A stretch of DNA of 64,000 nucleotides from Cytidiella melzeri (lineage: Eukaryota > Basidiomycota > Agaricomycetes > Polyporales > Irpicaceae): the NCBI GenBank assembly GCA_022592445.1, contig JABYQR010000240.1:1-64000 (forward strand). Direction: 5' to 3'. Below the pieces are notes generated by a model, which was not told the DNA's origin, searched no databases, and worked only from the letters and a program-made list of their open reading frames with translations. This document shows, in pieces, positions 33,994-46,334 of this stretch. Made by a program: the position numbers and the translations under genes. The first letter of the stretch is position 1, and each line of letters opens with the position of its first letter.

Positions 33994-35154
33994 ACGGACT
34001 CTCTGCAAATAACTATACCGCACATTGTATACTGTGAAATATTGCAATGTGTATCTTTATACTTGTTACAAACGCTCATTTTCATTAGCGTAGTCCGTAG
34101 TGTACTTGTATACTTTCTCTATCTCTCTCTTGTTCTGCATTGAGTCACGACCATAATGTAGCGCATTCTGACGAAGTTTTATGACTTTTCTTTACATAGT
34201 TTGTAATGTTGTACTCTGGCTTCATTAGCGTGTACAAATTCCAATTGCACCTCTTTGACACAGAGAACTTTTGTGACGTCAACAGTGTTGCAAGACCCTG
34301 TGAAACACAACCGTGCCCTAACCGCTATAGATATTTGTTTGAAGCAGATTTAAACAAAGTTTATAGAATTATTGCATTGGCAACACAGGACCGGTATCTT
34401 GAACCTTTTGAACATCAGAAAGAACTCATTGGAGGTTACATAGGATCTATACCGCATCTTGACATACCTGCTTTAGTCACTGCATACTTTCAAGACTTAG
34501 CAAATTGTCGAGAATCAGAACCACAGAACAACAAACCAGAAGTAGTAATAGATCAGGAACCATCAGAGATCCTCACAGGCACAACTTACATTGGTGACAC
34601 ATCCAATCACAATTCCTGAAGAATGAAGAAGAATTGTTCCAGTGTGCTCCAGCACATTGATGCCTTTTCAAATGTGACCTTTTTGTCCCCCAAAGTGTGG
34701 GAATTTGATGGCAGAATACAGACAGTAACAGTGTCAATAACAAAACAATGAATGCAGCTGATGGCATCACACTGGCCTTGTTATCAGCTCTTTATAACTT
34801 TGTATCAGATCACTTTTGCAATCAAAATGCAGTTTTGAATTTTTACAGAATGCATATGGGTACAAATCTGTACATAAAATACACCATTGGATAGCCCTAT
34901 CTTGTGGCAACATCCTGCACAAACATCCTGTCAATTGAAGTAGGGTTGAGCACATTATGGCCAGTCTACTGAAAATGGTCTTCCAGACTCAGATTCAAAC
35001 TCCACTCCTGCTGGCAAATGATGTCAAGTTCTGATCAGGTACATGTGCAGCAATCTACAGACATTGCTTGCTCTCCAAACAAGGAATACAATTAGAAGAC
35101 ATGCCACACATAGTATTGGCTCTGAGCAAGAATTACCAGTACTTTGGAAGCTAA
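33994..35154. other. AT-rich gap with one weak ORF
   Basis: A 137-codon plus-strand frame at 34206-34619 (MLYSGFISVYKFQLHLFD...) has unbiased composition and no recognised motif, so it is left as a low-confidence possibility. Nothing else is supported before the Harbinger element. Confidence 0.35.
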
Positions 35155-35352
35155 GGGCCTGATCGGCGCCGCATTATGTAGTCGCATTATTCCGTAGCTA
35201 CCAGCCAAACGAAATAATGCGACTTATTCCCACGGCGCTCGGCGCTCAAGCGTGACATTGTGTGACATTATGTGATTTTAACTGTCATACGCCGTCGCGC
35301 TGTGAGCTGGCAGGCCGCAGACGACTTCCCTCGCGCTTTTCTCATTCCTGCT

Positions 35353-36472
35353 ATGCCAAAAGCTCCGGCAACTGTTCCTGCAGCCTCTCGGGCCGAGTGG
35401 AAACCTTCTGCTCAGGCTGCTCTGGTTGCAGCCCTTCATAAGGAGAAGGTTGAAGGCCGGATGGTTGAGAATGGCTTCAAGCCAGTGTCCTGGACATATG
35501 CATCTGCTGCTGTGCTTGAGAAGGCTCGGATAGGGGTCAATGCCAAACAGTGTAAGAACCACTGGGCTATGGTATGTGTAGTACCTGTGAGATGCAGTGT
35601 TCTTTGCTCACAGTATCTGACCACAGCTTCGTGCGCGGTACAAGGACTTGGTTCGGATGCGCCAGCTGTCAGGGTTTGGGTGGAATGAGGAGGCATGTCA
35701 GCTGACTGCTACTGCTGATGTTTGGGATGCTTATCTGCAGGTACGTGTAGAGCTTGATGTGTACAGTACCACAGCTCATGTATCACAGGCTCATCCCAAG
35801 CATGTGTGGTACCGAACACATAGCTTTCCACTCTTTGACGACCTCGCCTTTCTTTGTGAGGATACGTATGCTACAGGCAATCATGCTATTGCTGTTGGTG
35901 GTCCACCTCAGTCTCAGCCTCAGTCACCGGACGTGCCAGGTTTCGATAGCCAGGACAGAGGCGAGCTGGGCTCAGGGAACATTTCAGAGAGTGACGGTGA
36001 TGATGAAGAGATTACAGGTGCTACTCAGGTGTGTTATTTGTGGATTCTCTGAGTGCTATGACTAACAAGGTTGTAGCCAACTCCTTCTACCCCGGTACAG
36101 CCCAAGCGCTCAAAGACTGCAGATGAGATAGCTTGGCGTAGTAGCAGCTTTGACCGCCAGCGTAAGCCAAACTCACGTCGCAATGGCATGACTGATATGG
36201 CAGATGCTGTGAAGTCTATCGCTGAGGCTCTACGCCCCTCCCAGCCCGAAGCTCCTTCGACGTCTGTAGCAGGCACTCCTCGTCGTCGTCGAGCATGGGC
36301 CACTGTTCTCAGCGAGGAGACGACATTGACTCCAGCCCAAATTGCATCTGTTCGCAAGATTTGGAGGAACAAGCCAGAACTTGCAGAGGAGTATAGTAGT
36401 TTCCCTCCGGAACATCGTGAGGCTCGTACTATTTGGTTACACAGCGAACTTCAAGAGCTTGAACGTAACTAG
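35353..36472 (+). CDS. Harbinger ORF1: Myb/SANT-like DNA-binding protein
   Basis: The four exons are 35353-35571, 35627-35740, 35789-36028 and 36077-36472, all in frame, giving 322 aa. The N-terminal half is a Myb/SANT-like (Myb_DNA-bind_3 type) domain: RAEWKPSAQAALVAALHKEK, GFKPVSWTYASAAVLEKAR, KQCKNHWAMLRARYKDLVRM, SGFGWNEEACQLTATADVW, AHPKHVWYRTHSFPLFDDL. The middle is acidic (ISESDGDDEEITG). The C-terminal part is basic (KRSKT, RRNGM, PRRRRAW), fitting nuclear entry. In PIF/Harbinger elements such a protein binds near the TIRs and helps bring the transposase into the nucleus. The start at 35353 is chosen because an upstream in-frame ATG at 35272 would add residues not typical of the family. 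Confidence 0.88.
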
Positions 36473-36593
36473 GTGCCATTCGTTTAACATTTTCCTTCTC
36501 ATCTGCATACATTTGTTTAATGAACTTTGCCTTCTAATAGTTTTCATAGTAATTCTCTGTTGTTCAGATACCATATAGTATTACATTGATTCC

Positions 36594-37919
36594 CTAATTC
36601 CTTCTTGCAAGCTCTTCCTGATAACTTTCCCACATTGCCTTTGCAATATCATCCCGTCGTGCTTCAGCTCGTGTTCGCTCGTTATTTCCTCCCTGTCCCT
36701 CTAATTGTATCTCTGCTTCTTCACCCCTTGCCTCCTCAAACATCCTTTGCCGTGCTGCATTGTTTTCATTTGCTATATCTTCATCGACTGAGTTGTTGAA
36801 TGTTGTGTCGGGATCGTGAATCTGATTGAAGTTGAAAATTGCGGCAAATGCAAGCCAGATGCGAACTTGTGTGGGCAGATCGTACTCGCAGGCCTGTCCA
36901 AGAATGGGAAATTGTCGCTTGCATACGCCAAAGATACGCTCAATCACGTTACGTGCTTGTGCGTGACGGAGATTGAATAGCTCTTTATAATTCTGAGGTC
37001 TAAATGATAGTGAGTGAATATAGTGCCAACCAATACTGAACACTGACCGTAGATTGGCAGCTCCCCACTCCCGTAAGTGATAACGAACACCACGATACGG
37101 TACTAAAAGAATGTCGCAAGAAGCGAATCCTGCATCCGCCAAGAAGTAGCATCCTTCTGGAACTACAAAGGAAGATTCCCGTGCATGCTCAAACAGAAAG
37201 CTATCTGCAGCGCTTCCTTCCCACCCAAGGAGAAGATAACAGAATATCATCTCAAATGTGCATGCGGCGATGAAGTTATGAGAGATATTCCCTTCTCGAT
37301 CCCTGTACCGTGCCCGTAGCGCTGCTGGTACAAACACATTAACGTGAGTCCCATCTATAGCACCTAATGCATGCTTGAAGAATGGGTAGAACTTTGGATT
37401 ATTGCGTATAAAGGGAGAGATAGGAGTTGTGTCGTCCGGAAGTCGGATCACAGATCGTATGAACGTTGGATTTGTGACTGCATCAAGAACAGCATTGATT
37501 GTTCTATCTCATGTCAGTATAGATTTGTTGAATATAAGTGCTGTGACACACCTTGAAACTGTATCCGTACTATGCTGAAAACGCTCTGCAACATCTCGAT
37601 GACCACTATTCCTCTGACCAAGATAGAGAAACATTGCGACTTTCTCCTCCAAATCAATGTTCCTCGAGTCAGACAAACCTGAGATAGTGCATAGCTGCTG
37701 ACAGAGCTCCATGAATACAGGAGTTCTGAGCCCTAGTGAGTCTTTCATACGCTCCGGATGGCCTTGAATCAGCTCTTGTACCCATATACGCCCTGTCAGA
37801 ACAGAGTTATGATATGGTTCTGGATTATATCGCCGTTCTTCAGCCAAAGCCATAGCAGCAGCAGCAGCAGCTATGGTTACAGCCACAATTTCACGCTGAG
37901 CATCAGAGAGATGAGCCAT
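36594..37919 (-). CDS. PIF/Harbinger transposase (DDE_Tnp_4)
   Basis: The three exons on the minus strand are 37919-37552, 37503-37048 and 36999-36594, with 48-bp introns that both keep frame, giving 409 aa. The N-terminal helical part (RDVAERFQHSTDTVSRTINA) fits the HTH region of the family. The catalytic DDE residues can be placed: Asp in GAIDGTHVNV, Asp in FLADAGFA, and Glu in NVIERIFGVCKRQF. The tail is Glu/Arg-rich. The enzyme should cut the TIRs and reinsert at TWA sites. No stop codon or frame break is present. It converges on ORF1 with 121 bp between the stop codons. Confidence 0.94.
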
Positions 37920-38154
37920 AGTGAACTGTGAAGGGAAGGATGAAGGGGAGAAGCAAAGACTGCAGGTGCGACCGCTCGCGGCGGACGTCACAGCCGGACT
38001 GATCCTATTTCCTTTTCGGGGCCAAGCAGTCACATCAATTAATACGCGCCCGTCTACATAATGCGCCGCCGATCAGGCCCTAACTACAAATTCTTAATCC
38101 CTGCATTCTTCGACAATGTGAATTTGTGGCTGCATTAGTAGTGAGTACTGTATC

Positions 38155-39665
38155 TGATCATTCCACAAATTTTCACAACTGTTAGTTGGTTTCTAAGCAG
38201 GAGTTAAAATCAGAACACAGCCTGTGGCAGTTTCAATGGAGGTGAGGCAGTTCAGACATTAACAGTACATGGTTGCATCAGCAGCAAGCACTGCATTGGA
38301 TTGTTGCACAAATGTTCACAACCATTAGTTGCTCTCTAAGGAGGAGTGCCAATCTAAACACAACCTGTGGAAGTTCTAGTGGGGCTGATACAGTTGAGAC
38401 ATCAACAAGATGTGGTTTCATCAGCAGCCAGCACTGCACTCAATTGGTGCACTAAGTTTCACTGCCACTAAGTTCCAAGCAGGAGTTACAGCTGTGGCAG
38501 ATTCAATGGGGGTGAGGTAGTTCAGACATCTACAGGACATGGTTGTATCAGCATCAAGCACTGCATTTGATTGGTTCACAAGGTTTCACAACCACTACTC
38601 TCTAAGCAGAAGTTACAATCAGAACACAATCTGTGGCAGTTCCAATAGGGTGATGCAGCCCAGACATCAACAGGACATGGTTGCATCACCCACAACCACT
38701 GCGTCAGATTGTTGCACAAGGTTTCACAACCATGAGTTGCTCTCTAAGGAGGAATTGAAATCAGAACATAGCATGCGGCAGTTTTAATGGGGCTGAAGCA
38801 GTTCAGACATCAACAGGTTGTGGTTGCATCAGCATAAAGCACTGCCTTTCATTCTTCCATACAGTTTCACAACCACCAGTTGCTCTATAAGCAGGAGTTA
38901 CAATCAGAACACAGCCTGGGGCAGCTGTGATGGGGGTGAGGCAGTGCAGACATCAGCTGGATGTGGTTTCATCAGCAGCCAGGGCTGTGTTCAATTGGTC
39001 TCCATACAGTTTCAAGACAACCAGTTGCCCTATAAGCAGGAGTTACAATCAGAACACAGTCTGTAGCAGCTCTGATGGGGGTGAGGTAGCGGGAGTGAGG
39101 TAGCACAGATATCAGCTGGATGTGGTTTCATCAGCAGCCAGCACTGCATTCAATTGGTCTTCACAACCACTGAGGTCCAAGCACAAGTTCCAGCTGTGGC
39201 AGGTTCAATGGGGGTGAAGCAGCTCAGACATCAACAGTGCATGGTTGCATTGGCAGCAAGCACTGCATTCAATTGGCCCACAAGGTTTCACAATCACTAC
39301 TCTCTAAGCAGAAGTTACAATCAGAACAAAATATGTGGCAGTTCCAATAGGGGTGATGCAGCTCAGACATCAGCAGGACATGGTTGCATCAGCCACAACC
39401 ACTGCATCGGATTGTTGCACAAGGTTTCACAAACATGAGTTGCTCTCTAAGGAGGAATTAACATCAGAACATAGCCTGTGGCAGTTCTAATGCAGCTGAA
39501 GCAGTTCAGACATCAACGAGATGTGGTTTCAGCAGCATAAAGCACTGCCTTTCATTCTTCAATACAGTTTCACAACCACCAGTTGCTCCATAAGCAGGAG
39601 TTACAATCAGAACCCAGCTTGTGGCAGCTCCAATGGGGGTGAGGCAGTGCAGACATTAACAGGAC
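38155..39665. repeat. 140-bp satellite array (about 11 units) with higher-order period
   Basis: Units of 130-149 bp carry the core TCAGAACACAGCCTGTGGCA, followed by GGGGTGAGGCAGTTCAGACA, CAACAGGACATGGTTGCATC, GCACTGCATT, AAGGTTTCACAACCA and TCTCTAAGCAGGAG. Cores occur near 38201, 38350, 38475, 38612, 38752, 38894, 39042, 39185, 39313, 39454 and 39596. The stretch 38541-38950 is closer to 39241-39650 than to its neighbours, with an offset of about 702 bp (five units). That is a higher-order repeat. The short open frames inside are by-products of the repeat. Confidence 0.9.
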
Positions 39666-40611
39666 ACATGTAACATGTTCTACCAATTGATTAAATGAGA
39701 CACCCTCTGACCCTTCACTCTTGAAGCAAGTAATTCTCTAGAATCAGCAGTGGACACTGCACAAGATTAATGACAAGATAGATGAAGCCCCTTGCTACCA
39801 TTGGTGCCTACCTTCATCAATGTATGGCTTCTTTTCCTGGAATCAAACTTACCAATTGTAGTACAGTCACTTTATCCCGGATCAAGTTGCCTATTGAAGG
39901 TGTCACCATTAGCAAATGCCCGTAACACAGTCAATATTCATGACCAGATGGCTTGGTAAGATCCTTACCAGGAACACAGTTGTTTACTGAGGTTGTTGTT
40001 GGTAACAAAGTCACAGGTGCAATTGACTATTTCACTCTATATGATTTAACCAGTTTTCTATCAACAACATAATCTCTTGTAACCCTGCTCCTGCAGTTTA
40101 CCAAATTTTATCTAGATTATCTAATATAGTTCAACACCATTAAGAAGCAGATGCATGTCAAACAATCTTTATCTCCATGCTCCACTCCACAAACTTGTTT
40201 TGATTCTGTGCTCACAGCCATTGTTGCACTTCAAACAATACAGCACAGTCCCTCTTCTTTCATGAATGATTGTGTGCTCCAGTGAAGACAAACCACCAAC
40301 TTACTAAGCATTACTCATTGAAGAAGCTATTCCCAGCAAAATTACTTGTTCAGACTGCTACCAGCACCAAGTTTACTCACAAATCTGGCTCAAAAAGTGA
40401 TATTTCATTCAATCTTCAGGAATTGTACTTGCCGCTTGCCGGCCTTGCTAACGCTAGTCAATCTCTAGATAAGAACTCAGATTCCGGAGAAAATACCAAA
40501 GTCGAAGATCTTCTAGAAGAAACTTCTAAACAGATGTCATCACCTGTAATTGCACCTGTAGTACCTCATATCTCTGAAGTGTACATTCCGTACTACGACT
40601 TGATCCTTGAT
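39666..40611. other. Unassigned AT-rich sequence before copia Gag
   Basis: No gene is supported. About 45 bp at 40420-40463 (CTTCAGGAATTGTACTTG and following) repeat at 26815-26858, so both places hold a piece of the same unidentified repeat. A 118-codon frame at 40270-40626 overlaps it and shows no motif. Confidence 0.45.
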
Positions 40612-40625
40612 TGCTTTTGGTTATA

Positions 40626-43600
40626 ATGGCTGAACCAGGAAAGATTAGCGGTAGTCAAATGATCGTCTTTGACGGTTCAAACTACAAGAAATGGTCCACT
40701 GCTATGATTGGCTTGTTCAGATATTCAAACACTTGGTTAATCGTGAATGGAACCAAAACAAAACCTACCTTACCCGCAGCAGCTGCGACCAGTTCAGGTT
40801 CTGGTACGACTACTGCACCTCCTGACACTTCTGATGAGAAGAAGGAACAAGGATTGGGAAATTCGGAACCAACGTGCTTTAGCTTATTTCAATATTTACC
40901 TTGACATTACTTTGCAATCCTATCTTGAAGGAGAGGATTTGGCCTCCGAAGTGTGGAAGAAATTGAAAACAGACTTTGAAAAGACATCAGTCTTAGCAAG
41001 CTCTGTTGCATTCAGAAACCTACTTAGCTCAACTTTTAATGAGTCTAAGGATATGAACATACAAATTCAAGGCTTCCGTACTAAGATTGGAGATACCAAA
41101 GTTGCTGGGTTATACCTTGATGATCAAATTAAAGTTCATATTCTTTTGTGGACTTTACCAACGTCATATGAAACCACCATTTCTGCATACATTGGCACTG
41201 TTGCAAAACCCGAAGAAATTAAGTTTGACACACTCATCCCCAAGATACTTGCGGAAGAGTTACGTTGAAAGGGTTCAAACAGTGAAAATGCGAATCGGAT
41301 TACGCAGACAACGCGTTTACCAAAGGAAAAATGCAAGAAGTGTGGGCTTTCTAACCATACTACGAGTCAGCACTAGGATAAAGGGAAACCTAACCAGAAC
41401 AAGTCTCGCGGTAATGGAAATAATCAGCAAGGATCTTCTACCAACAACAAGCAGGGTAACAAGGAGAATAAAGGAAAGAAAGGAGGACAACAAAAGAAGT
41501 CCAAAGGCAAAGGCAAAGACAAAGCGACTGTAAATAATCTTCAAGTAGATACCAAGCCTGTCTTTGAGCACAATAATGAAATCATCAACGTTTCTCTTTA
41601 TTCCACGTGTGAGACTGAAAGCGTTGAATGGCTCATTGACAGTGGTGCTACTAGTCACATTACCAATGAAATTGACAACTTTATCTCGTATCAACCAGCA
41701 ACGGTAGCAGGTACATGCTCTGTAGCAGGTAAAGATATGACCGTCAAAATATTGGGAAAAGGAACGGTCGTACTTGACACAATCCTTGTGAAAGATAAAA
41801 TACATTGCACAACTTTGAACGATGTCCTCTATATACCAGATGCGACTACAAGATTCTTTTCTCCTTCTAGAGCACTGCAACTAGGATGCACTAGCAGTGT
41901 TACATCGAAAGGATGGACAATTTATAATGAAGGAAAAGAGATTATAAATGGTCAACCTGATCATGCCGGACTTTATTGGATTAAAGGACGTCTAGTCAGG
42001 AAGATAGACTCAATTGATAAAGTTAGTCGTAATGATTATACATTGTGGCATAATCGACTAGGACACCCAGGGAATAAGATTGTTGAAAATCTTCACAAAG
42101 GAACAAAGGGATTAAAAGAAAAGATTCCTATTCCATCAACAATTTCTCCTTGTCACGGATGTCAAGTTGAAAAAGGAAAGAGACAACCATTTCCACCATC
42201 GATGTTGAGAGCTACAGAAGTCCTTGAATTAACTCATTCCGATCTCATTGAATATTCTACAACTTCTATTGATGGTTACAAATATGGTATGACTTGTCTT
42301 GATGATGCTTCTAGTCATGGGATGCTCTATTATCTCAAGCACAAAGATGAAGCGTTCACAAGATTCAAAGAATACAAGTCATGGGCCGAAACCCAAACAG
42401 GAAAGAAGATGAAGAAGTTCAGATGTGATGGTGGAACAGAGTTCATTAATAATGAGTTCAAGGATTATCTGAAGGAACACAGAATAGAATTACAAATGTC
42501 TGTACTGTATACTCCACAACAAAATGGTAGAGCTGAGCGATGGCAACAGACCATAAAATATAAAGCCGAAGCATTGCGTCAGCAAGCTGGGTTATCAAGT
42601 GGTTTCTGGAAGCTTACTTGCAAAGCAGCGGTATATTTAAATAACCGTCTACCTAATGTACGATTAAACTGGCAGACACTTATAGAGAGTTTTCTGGGTA
42701 TAAAACCAGATATCTCAATGCTTCGTGTATTTGGATGTTGTGCATACGTCCATGTACCGATCAAGAGTCGTCAGAACAAGTTGTCACCAAAAGCAACTCC
42801 TATGATATTTGTTGGATATGAACCGGGTGTAAAGGGTTACCGGTTCTGGGATAAACAGCAAATCATCATTGCTCGCAATGCAGTATTTGACGAGACTCAT
42901 TTCCCGTATTGTAAAGATATTACTCCTTCCAAACAACCTTTAGTCGGCGATAACAGTGATAATAACACTGTTCCTCCACACAATAATTTTTCACCTTTTG
43001 AAGAGAATGATGAACAAGGTCACCAAGATTCTGATGATGGAGATGATGATCATCCAGAGCACCAAGCACCTACTCATTCTTCTCAACAACAGCAGCAGTT
43101 CCCTTCAGCTCCGGTTCTTGACAAAGAACCACAACCACAAATCAAACGAGGACCTAAGCCTAAACCACCTTTGCCACCACCTATCAACCAGAACAAATGT
43201 CCAACTGCTGGAAAAAATCCTAAACTTTCCATGCAGCCGGTGGATATGCAGAAAGCTTGAGAAAAGCAAGTGGCTAAGGACAAAAAGGAAGAACAAAATG
43301 AGCTTTGTTTGAGAGCTAATGGAACTCGAGAACATGCACAAGATCTCCGGTTGCAGGGCCATCCAGATTACGGATACCTTTGCAATCAGGAACATCATCA
43401 CGTCAACCCTTGAGATCACCTTCCGTTTAACCGGGTCCAGAACATCAAGCTCTATCAGGAGGCTCAACTGATGATGATGATTCTGCAGAAATTGATGACA
43501 AGACTCTTAATTCAATTACTGCTTATTCAATCAATGAATATCCACAGATGTGGAAGCAGGCAATGAAAAGAGATGATCGGGATCAATGGTTTGCTGCTGC

Positions 43601-45087
43601 ACAAGACAAAACTGATTCTCAAATGAAGAATAAAACTTGGACGCTTGTACGACGACCAGACGCATCACGCAAAATTGTGAAATGCAAATGGGTCTTCACC
43701 ATAAAGTCTGATGGTCGATATAAAGCATGTCTTGTTGCAAAAGGATTCACCCAAGTTGAAGGAATTGATTATCAAGAAACTTTCTCACCAGTCGCACGTT
43801 TTGAATCCATACGCATGCTACTAGCTATAGCTGCACTCGAAGATTGGGAAATCGAGGCATTGGATGTGAAAACAGCTTTCCTTTACGGCGAACTGGATGA
43901 AGAAATCTATATGGAACAACCAAAAGGTTTCGTGGAGAAGGGAACGGAGAACCATGTTTGTTTGCTTAAGAAAGCCATTTATGGACTTAAACAAGCTTCA
44001 CGAACATGGAATATCAAAATTCATAACACTCTGATAGAATTAGGCTTTGACCGGATTCATTCAGATGCTGGTGTTTACGTGTATCGGCAACAAGGGGGGA
44101 ATTTAATTCTCATTCTATATGTTGACGATATATTTCCGATAGGAAATAGTAAACTTGCTATGTCTGCACTTAAGAAAAATCTTATGGATCGCTATGAGAT
44201 GCGTGACTTAGGAGAAGCTAAGCTTATTCTAGGCATGCGTGTGCAGAGAGATCGTAAAGCTAAAACGATTCTACTTGACCAAGAGTCGTATATTCAAGAG
44301 GCTTTAAAACGATTTAATATGGCAAATGCTAATCCTGCTCGAACACCATTACCTTCAGGTGCTGTACTACAGAAGGCAGACTCTGACTATAAAGCAGATT
44401 CTGGTTTATGAGACAGTATCAAGCGTTGATTGGCACGCTTATATATGTTATGATTGGTACTAGACCAGACATTTCATATGCAGTCATACGTCTTTCACAG
44501 TACATGTCAAATCCAACTGACCACCATTATAAATCAGCTAAATATATACTGAGATATTTGCTTGGAACGCAGTCCTATGCGATCAAGTATAATGGATCAA
44601 GTAATGCTGGTATTATGGTTATTCGGATGCAGACTGGGCTGAGAATAAAGACGATAGACATTCGACAACAGGATATGTATTTCTTTTGGCTGAAGGAGCA
44701 ATTTCCTGGACTTCTAAGAAGCAGAAAACCGTTGCTCTATCATCAATGGAATCAGAATACATGGCCTTGTGCGAAACTTCCAAGCAATGTTATTGGTTGC
44801 GCACCGTGCTTAAAGAATTGGATTTAAAACAGCAAGAGCCTACCATTCTATGCTGTGATAATCATGGTGCTATTTACTTCACCAAGAATCCAAAGATAGA
44901 GTCACGCTCAAAGCATATTGACATTTGATATCATTATGTTAGAGAGTTTGTCAAAAATAAGAATGCCAAACTATATGCTGTTCCAACTGAAGAACAGATT
45001 GCTGATATCATGACAAAGTCATTGGCATTTCAGGAACAATCATACTTCAGTGGGAGATTAGGTCTAATTGATCTAAACACTCACTAA
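40626..45087 (+). pseudogene. Ty1/copia Gag-Pol, decayed
   Basis: Order as in copia: Gag from MAEPGKISGSQMIVFDGSNY, then a frame shift near 40850 (DWEIRNQRALAYFNIYLD). A zinc-knuckle remnant CKKCGLSNHTTSQH has lost its last Cys, with stops on both sides. The protease (WLIDSGATSHITNE) lies at about 41630. The integrase has HNRLGH...CHGC and LYTPQQNGRAER. The reverse transcriptase (KCKWVFTIKSDGRYKACLVA, then LYVDDI at about 44125) has lost frame between 43260 and 43548. RNase H (SMESEYMALCETSKQCYW, RSKHIDI then a stop) follows. The integrase-before-RT order defines copia. Several stops and shifts make it non-autonomous. A polypurine tract AAGTGGGAG (45098-45106) touches the 3' LTR. Confidence 0.94.
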
Positions 45088-45106
45088 TGTAACGGTTAAG
45101 TGGGAG

Positions 45107-45567
45107 TGTTAAAACTATATAATATAATATAATATGATATGTAGTTTCCCACGCCTTATTACAAGGACGCTTTAAGGTAGCAGAGCTCCCACAGTCTTGA
45201 TATGGGAATTATGCAGCCGTATATGGAAACTCAAGTAGTAACCATCACATTAGCTGAGACGTACATATATGGGTTGTAGTAGTACTATACATATATGTAC
45301 GCCTGCGTTCTAGTAGCATAGGAAATGACATGGAAAGCACGTAGTACAACTCCAGAGGATGCCTAAAGCATACATCTGAGGACAAGTACTAGCATGAGTC
45401 ATGCATGAGTCATGCACTTAGTAATACAGTAGAATAGCTGAAGTAAACATGTATAGTAGTCGCTTACATAAGTAGATACAGACATGTATATGAGCAGAGC
45501 TGCTGAAGCAGCAAGAATAATAAGACTCATCTTCGAAGCTTAACAGCCTCTACCCCTTGCTTTGTTA
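45107..45567 (+). repeat. Copia 3' LTR
   Basis: Begins TGTTAAAACTATAT directly after the polypurine tract and ends GCTTTGTTA. It matches the LTR at 31231-31794 but lacks an internal block of about 80 bp. The following GGAACCTTCTAGAA sequence (after removing the solo LTR at 45577) continues into family B LTR sequence, so the copia element had landed in an older family B LTR. Confidence 0.9.
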
Positions 45568-45576
45568 GGAACCTTC

Positions 45577-46329
45577 TGTCACGCAGACAGAGCTCAATGC
45601 AGCAACTATGGACACGATGTGGAAGTCGACAACAAGGTGGTGGCAGGCATATAGCACAATGCTCTCACCAACTATAAACCTTATTCAGGTAGCTAGCCCA
45701 GTAAAGACCAAGTTAGTATTGTTACTACCAGCTATGTAGTACAAGAGGGGTTGCTTACCTAGCCCAGTAAAGACCAAGAGGTCGAGATGGGGGGCTAAAG
45801 CGTACATGCAGCATCTTATATAGACTTCAGGGACCCGCGCACAGACCATGTTGAGGGCAGGCTTTGCAAGAAGCCGTGTGAACAAAGAACAAAAGAACTA
45901 CCTAAAGGAGAACAATAGCTATTGTCTAAACCTTGCCAAGAACTCTACTTGTGAGAGAATCATTCTAAAAGGAGACCAACTATTGTATTCCATTCCCACA
46001 CCTGTGAGAACATCCTTCCTAAAAGAGAACAATAGGGAAAGAACAAAAGGAGTCTATTTGAACAGTATCTATGACGTCAAACCCTAGCTATGGGCTGAGC
46101 CATGTGTTTGTAGCCATGTGGTCTTACTTAAGCTAAGTCACATGCCAGTGTGTCGTAGTAGCAAGTAACGTAACCATGTAGAGCGTCTAAGCCACGTGAT
46201 ACGGGCGCTTAATAGACGTGCAGGGGGTTTGTGCAAAGAGGATTGCAACTGCGTTGTAGCCCGGAGTTTTACAGATAAAAACAAGAGGTAAATTGCGAAA
46301 AATAAGGGCTAGTCGGGTCATCCACAACA
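45577..46329 (+). repeat. Solo LTR, family A (complete)
   Basis: The 753-bp LTR starts TGTCACGCAGACAG and ends CATCCACAACA, with the exact target duplication CCTTC at 45572-45576 and 46330-46334. It contains a short internal duplication (TAGCCCAGTAAAGACCAAG at about 45694 and 45758). There is no internal retrotransposon sequence. It serves as the reference copy for the other family A fragments in the window. Confidence 0.93.
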
Positions 46330-46334
46330 CCTTC

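Larger units (their letters stand above)
35155..38080. mobile_element. Complete PIF/Harbinger DNA transposon
   Basis: The 2926-bp element has 27-bp terminal inverted repeats (35155-35181 and 38054-38080, one mismatch) that begin GGGCCTGATCGGCG. The target duplication is the 3-bp TAA (35152-35154 and 38081-38083), as PIF/Harbinger elements make. It carries the two expected convergent genes, a Myb/SANT-like protein on the plus strand and a DDE transposase on the minus strand. Both are open through all predicted exons, so it may be functional or very recently so. Confidence 0.95.

Noticed and set aside
38155..39438. Several 60-94 codon frames in the satellite array
   Set aside because: The same peptide recurs with each repeat unit and shows no selection for frame. 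By-product of the tandem repeat. Also considered as a CRISPR array: units are far too long and there are no conserved short repeats with unique spacers.
40612..40625. GGTTATAATGG before copia Gag as a primer site marking a second 5' LTR
   Set aside because: The sequence upstream (40260-40611) shows no similarity to the copia LTR, so the match to GGTTATGAGCC is too short to use.
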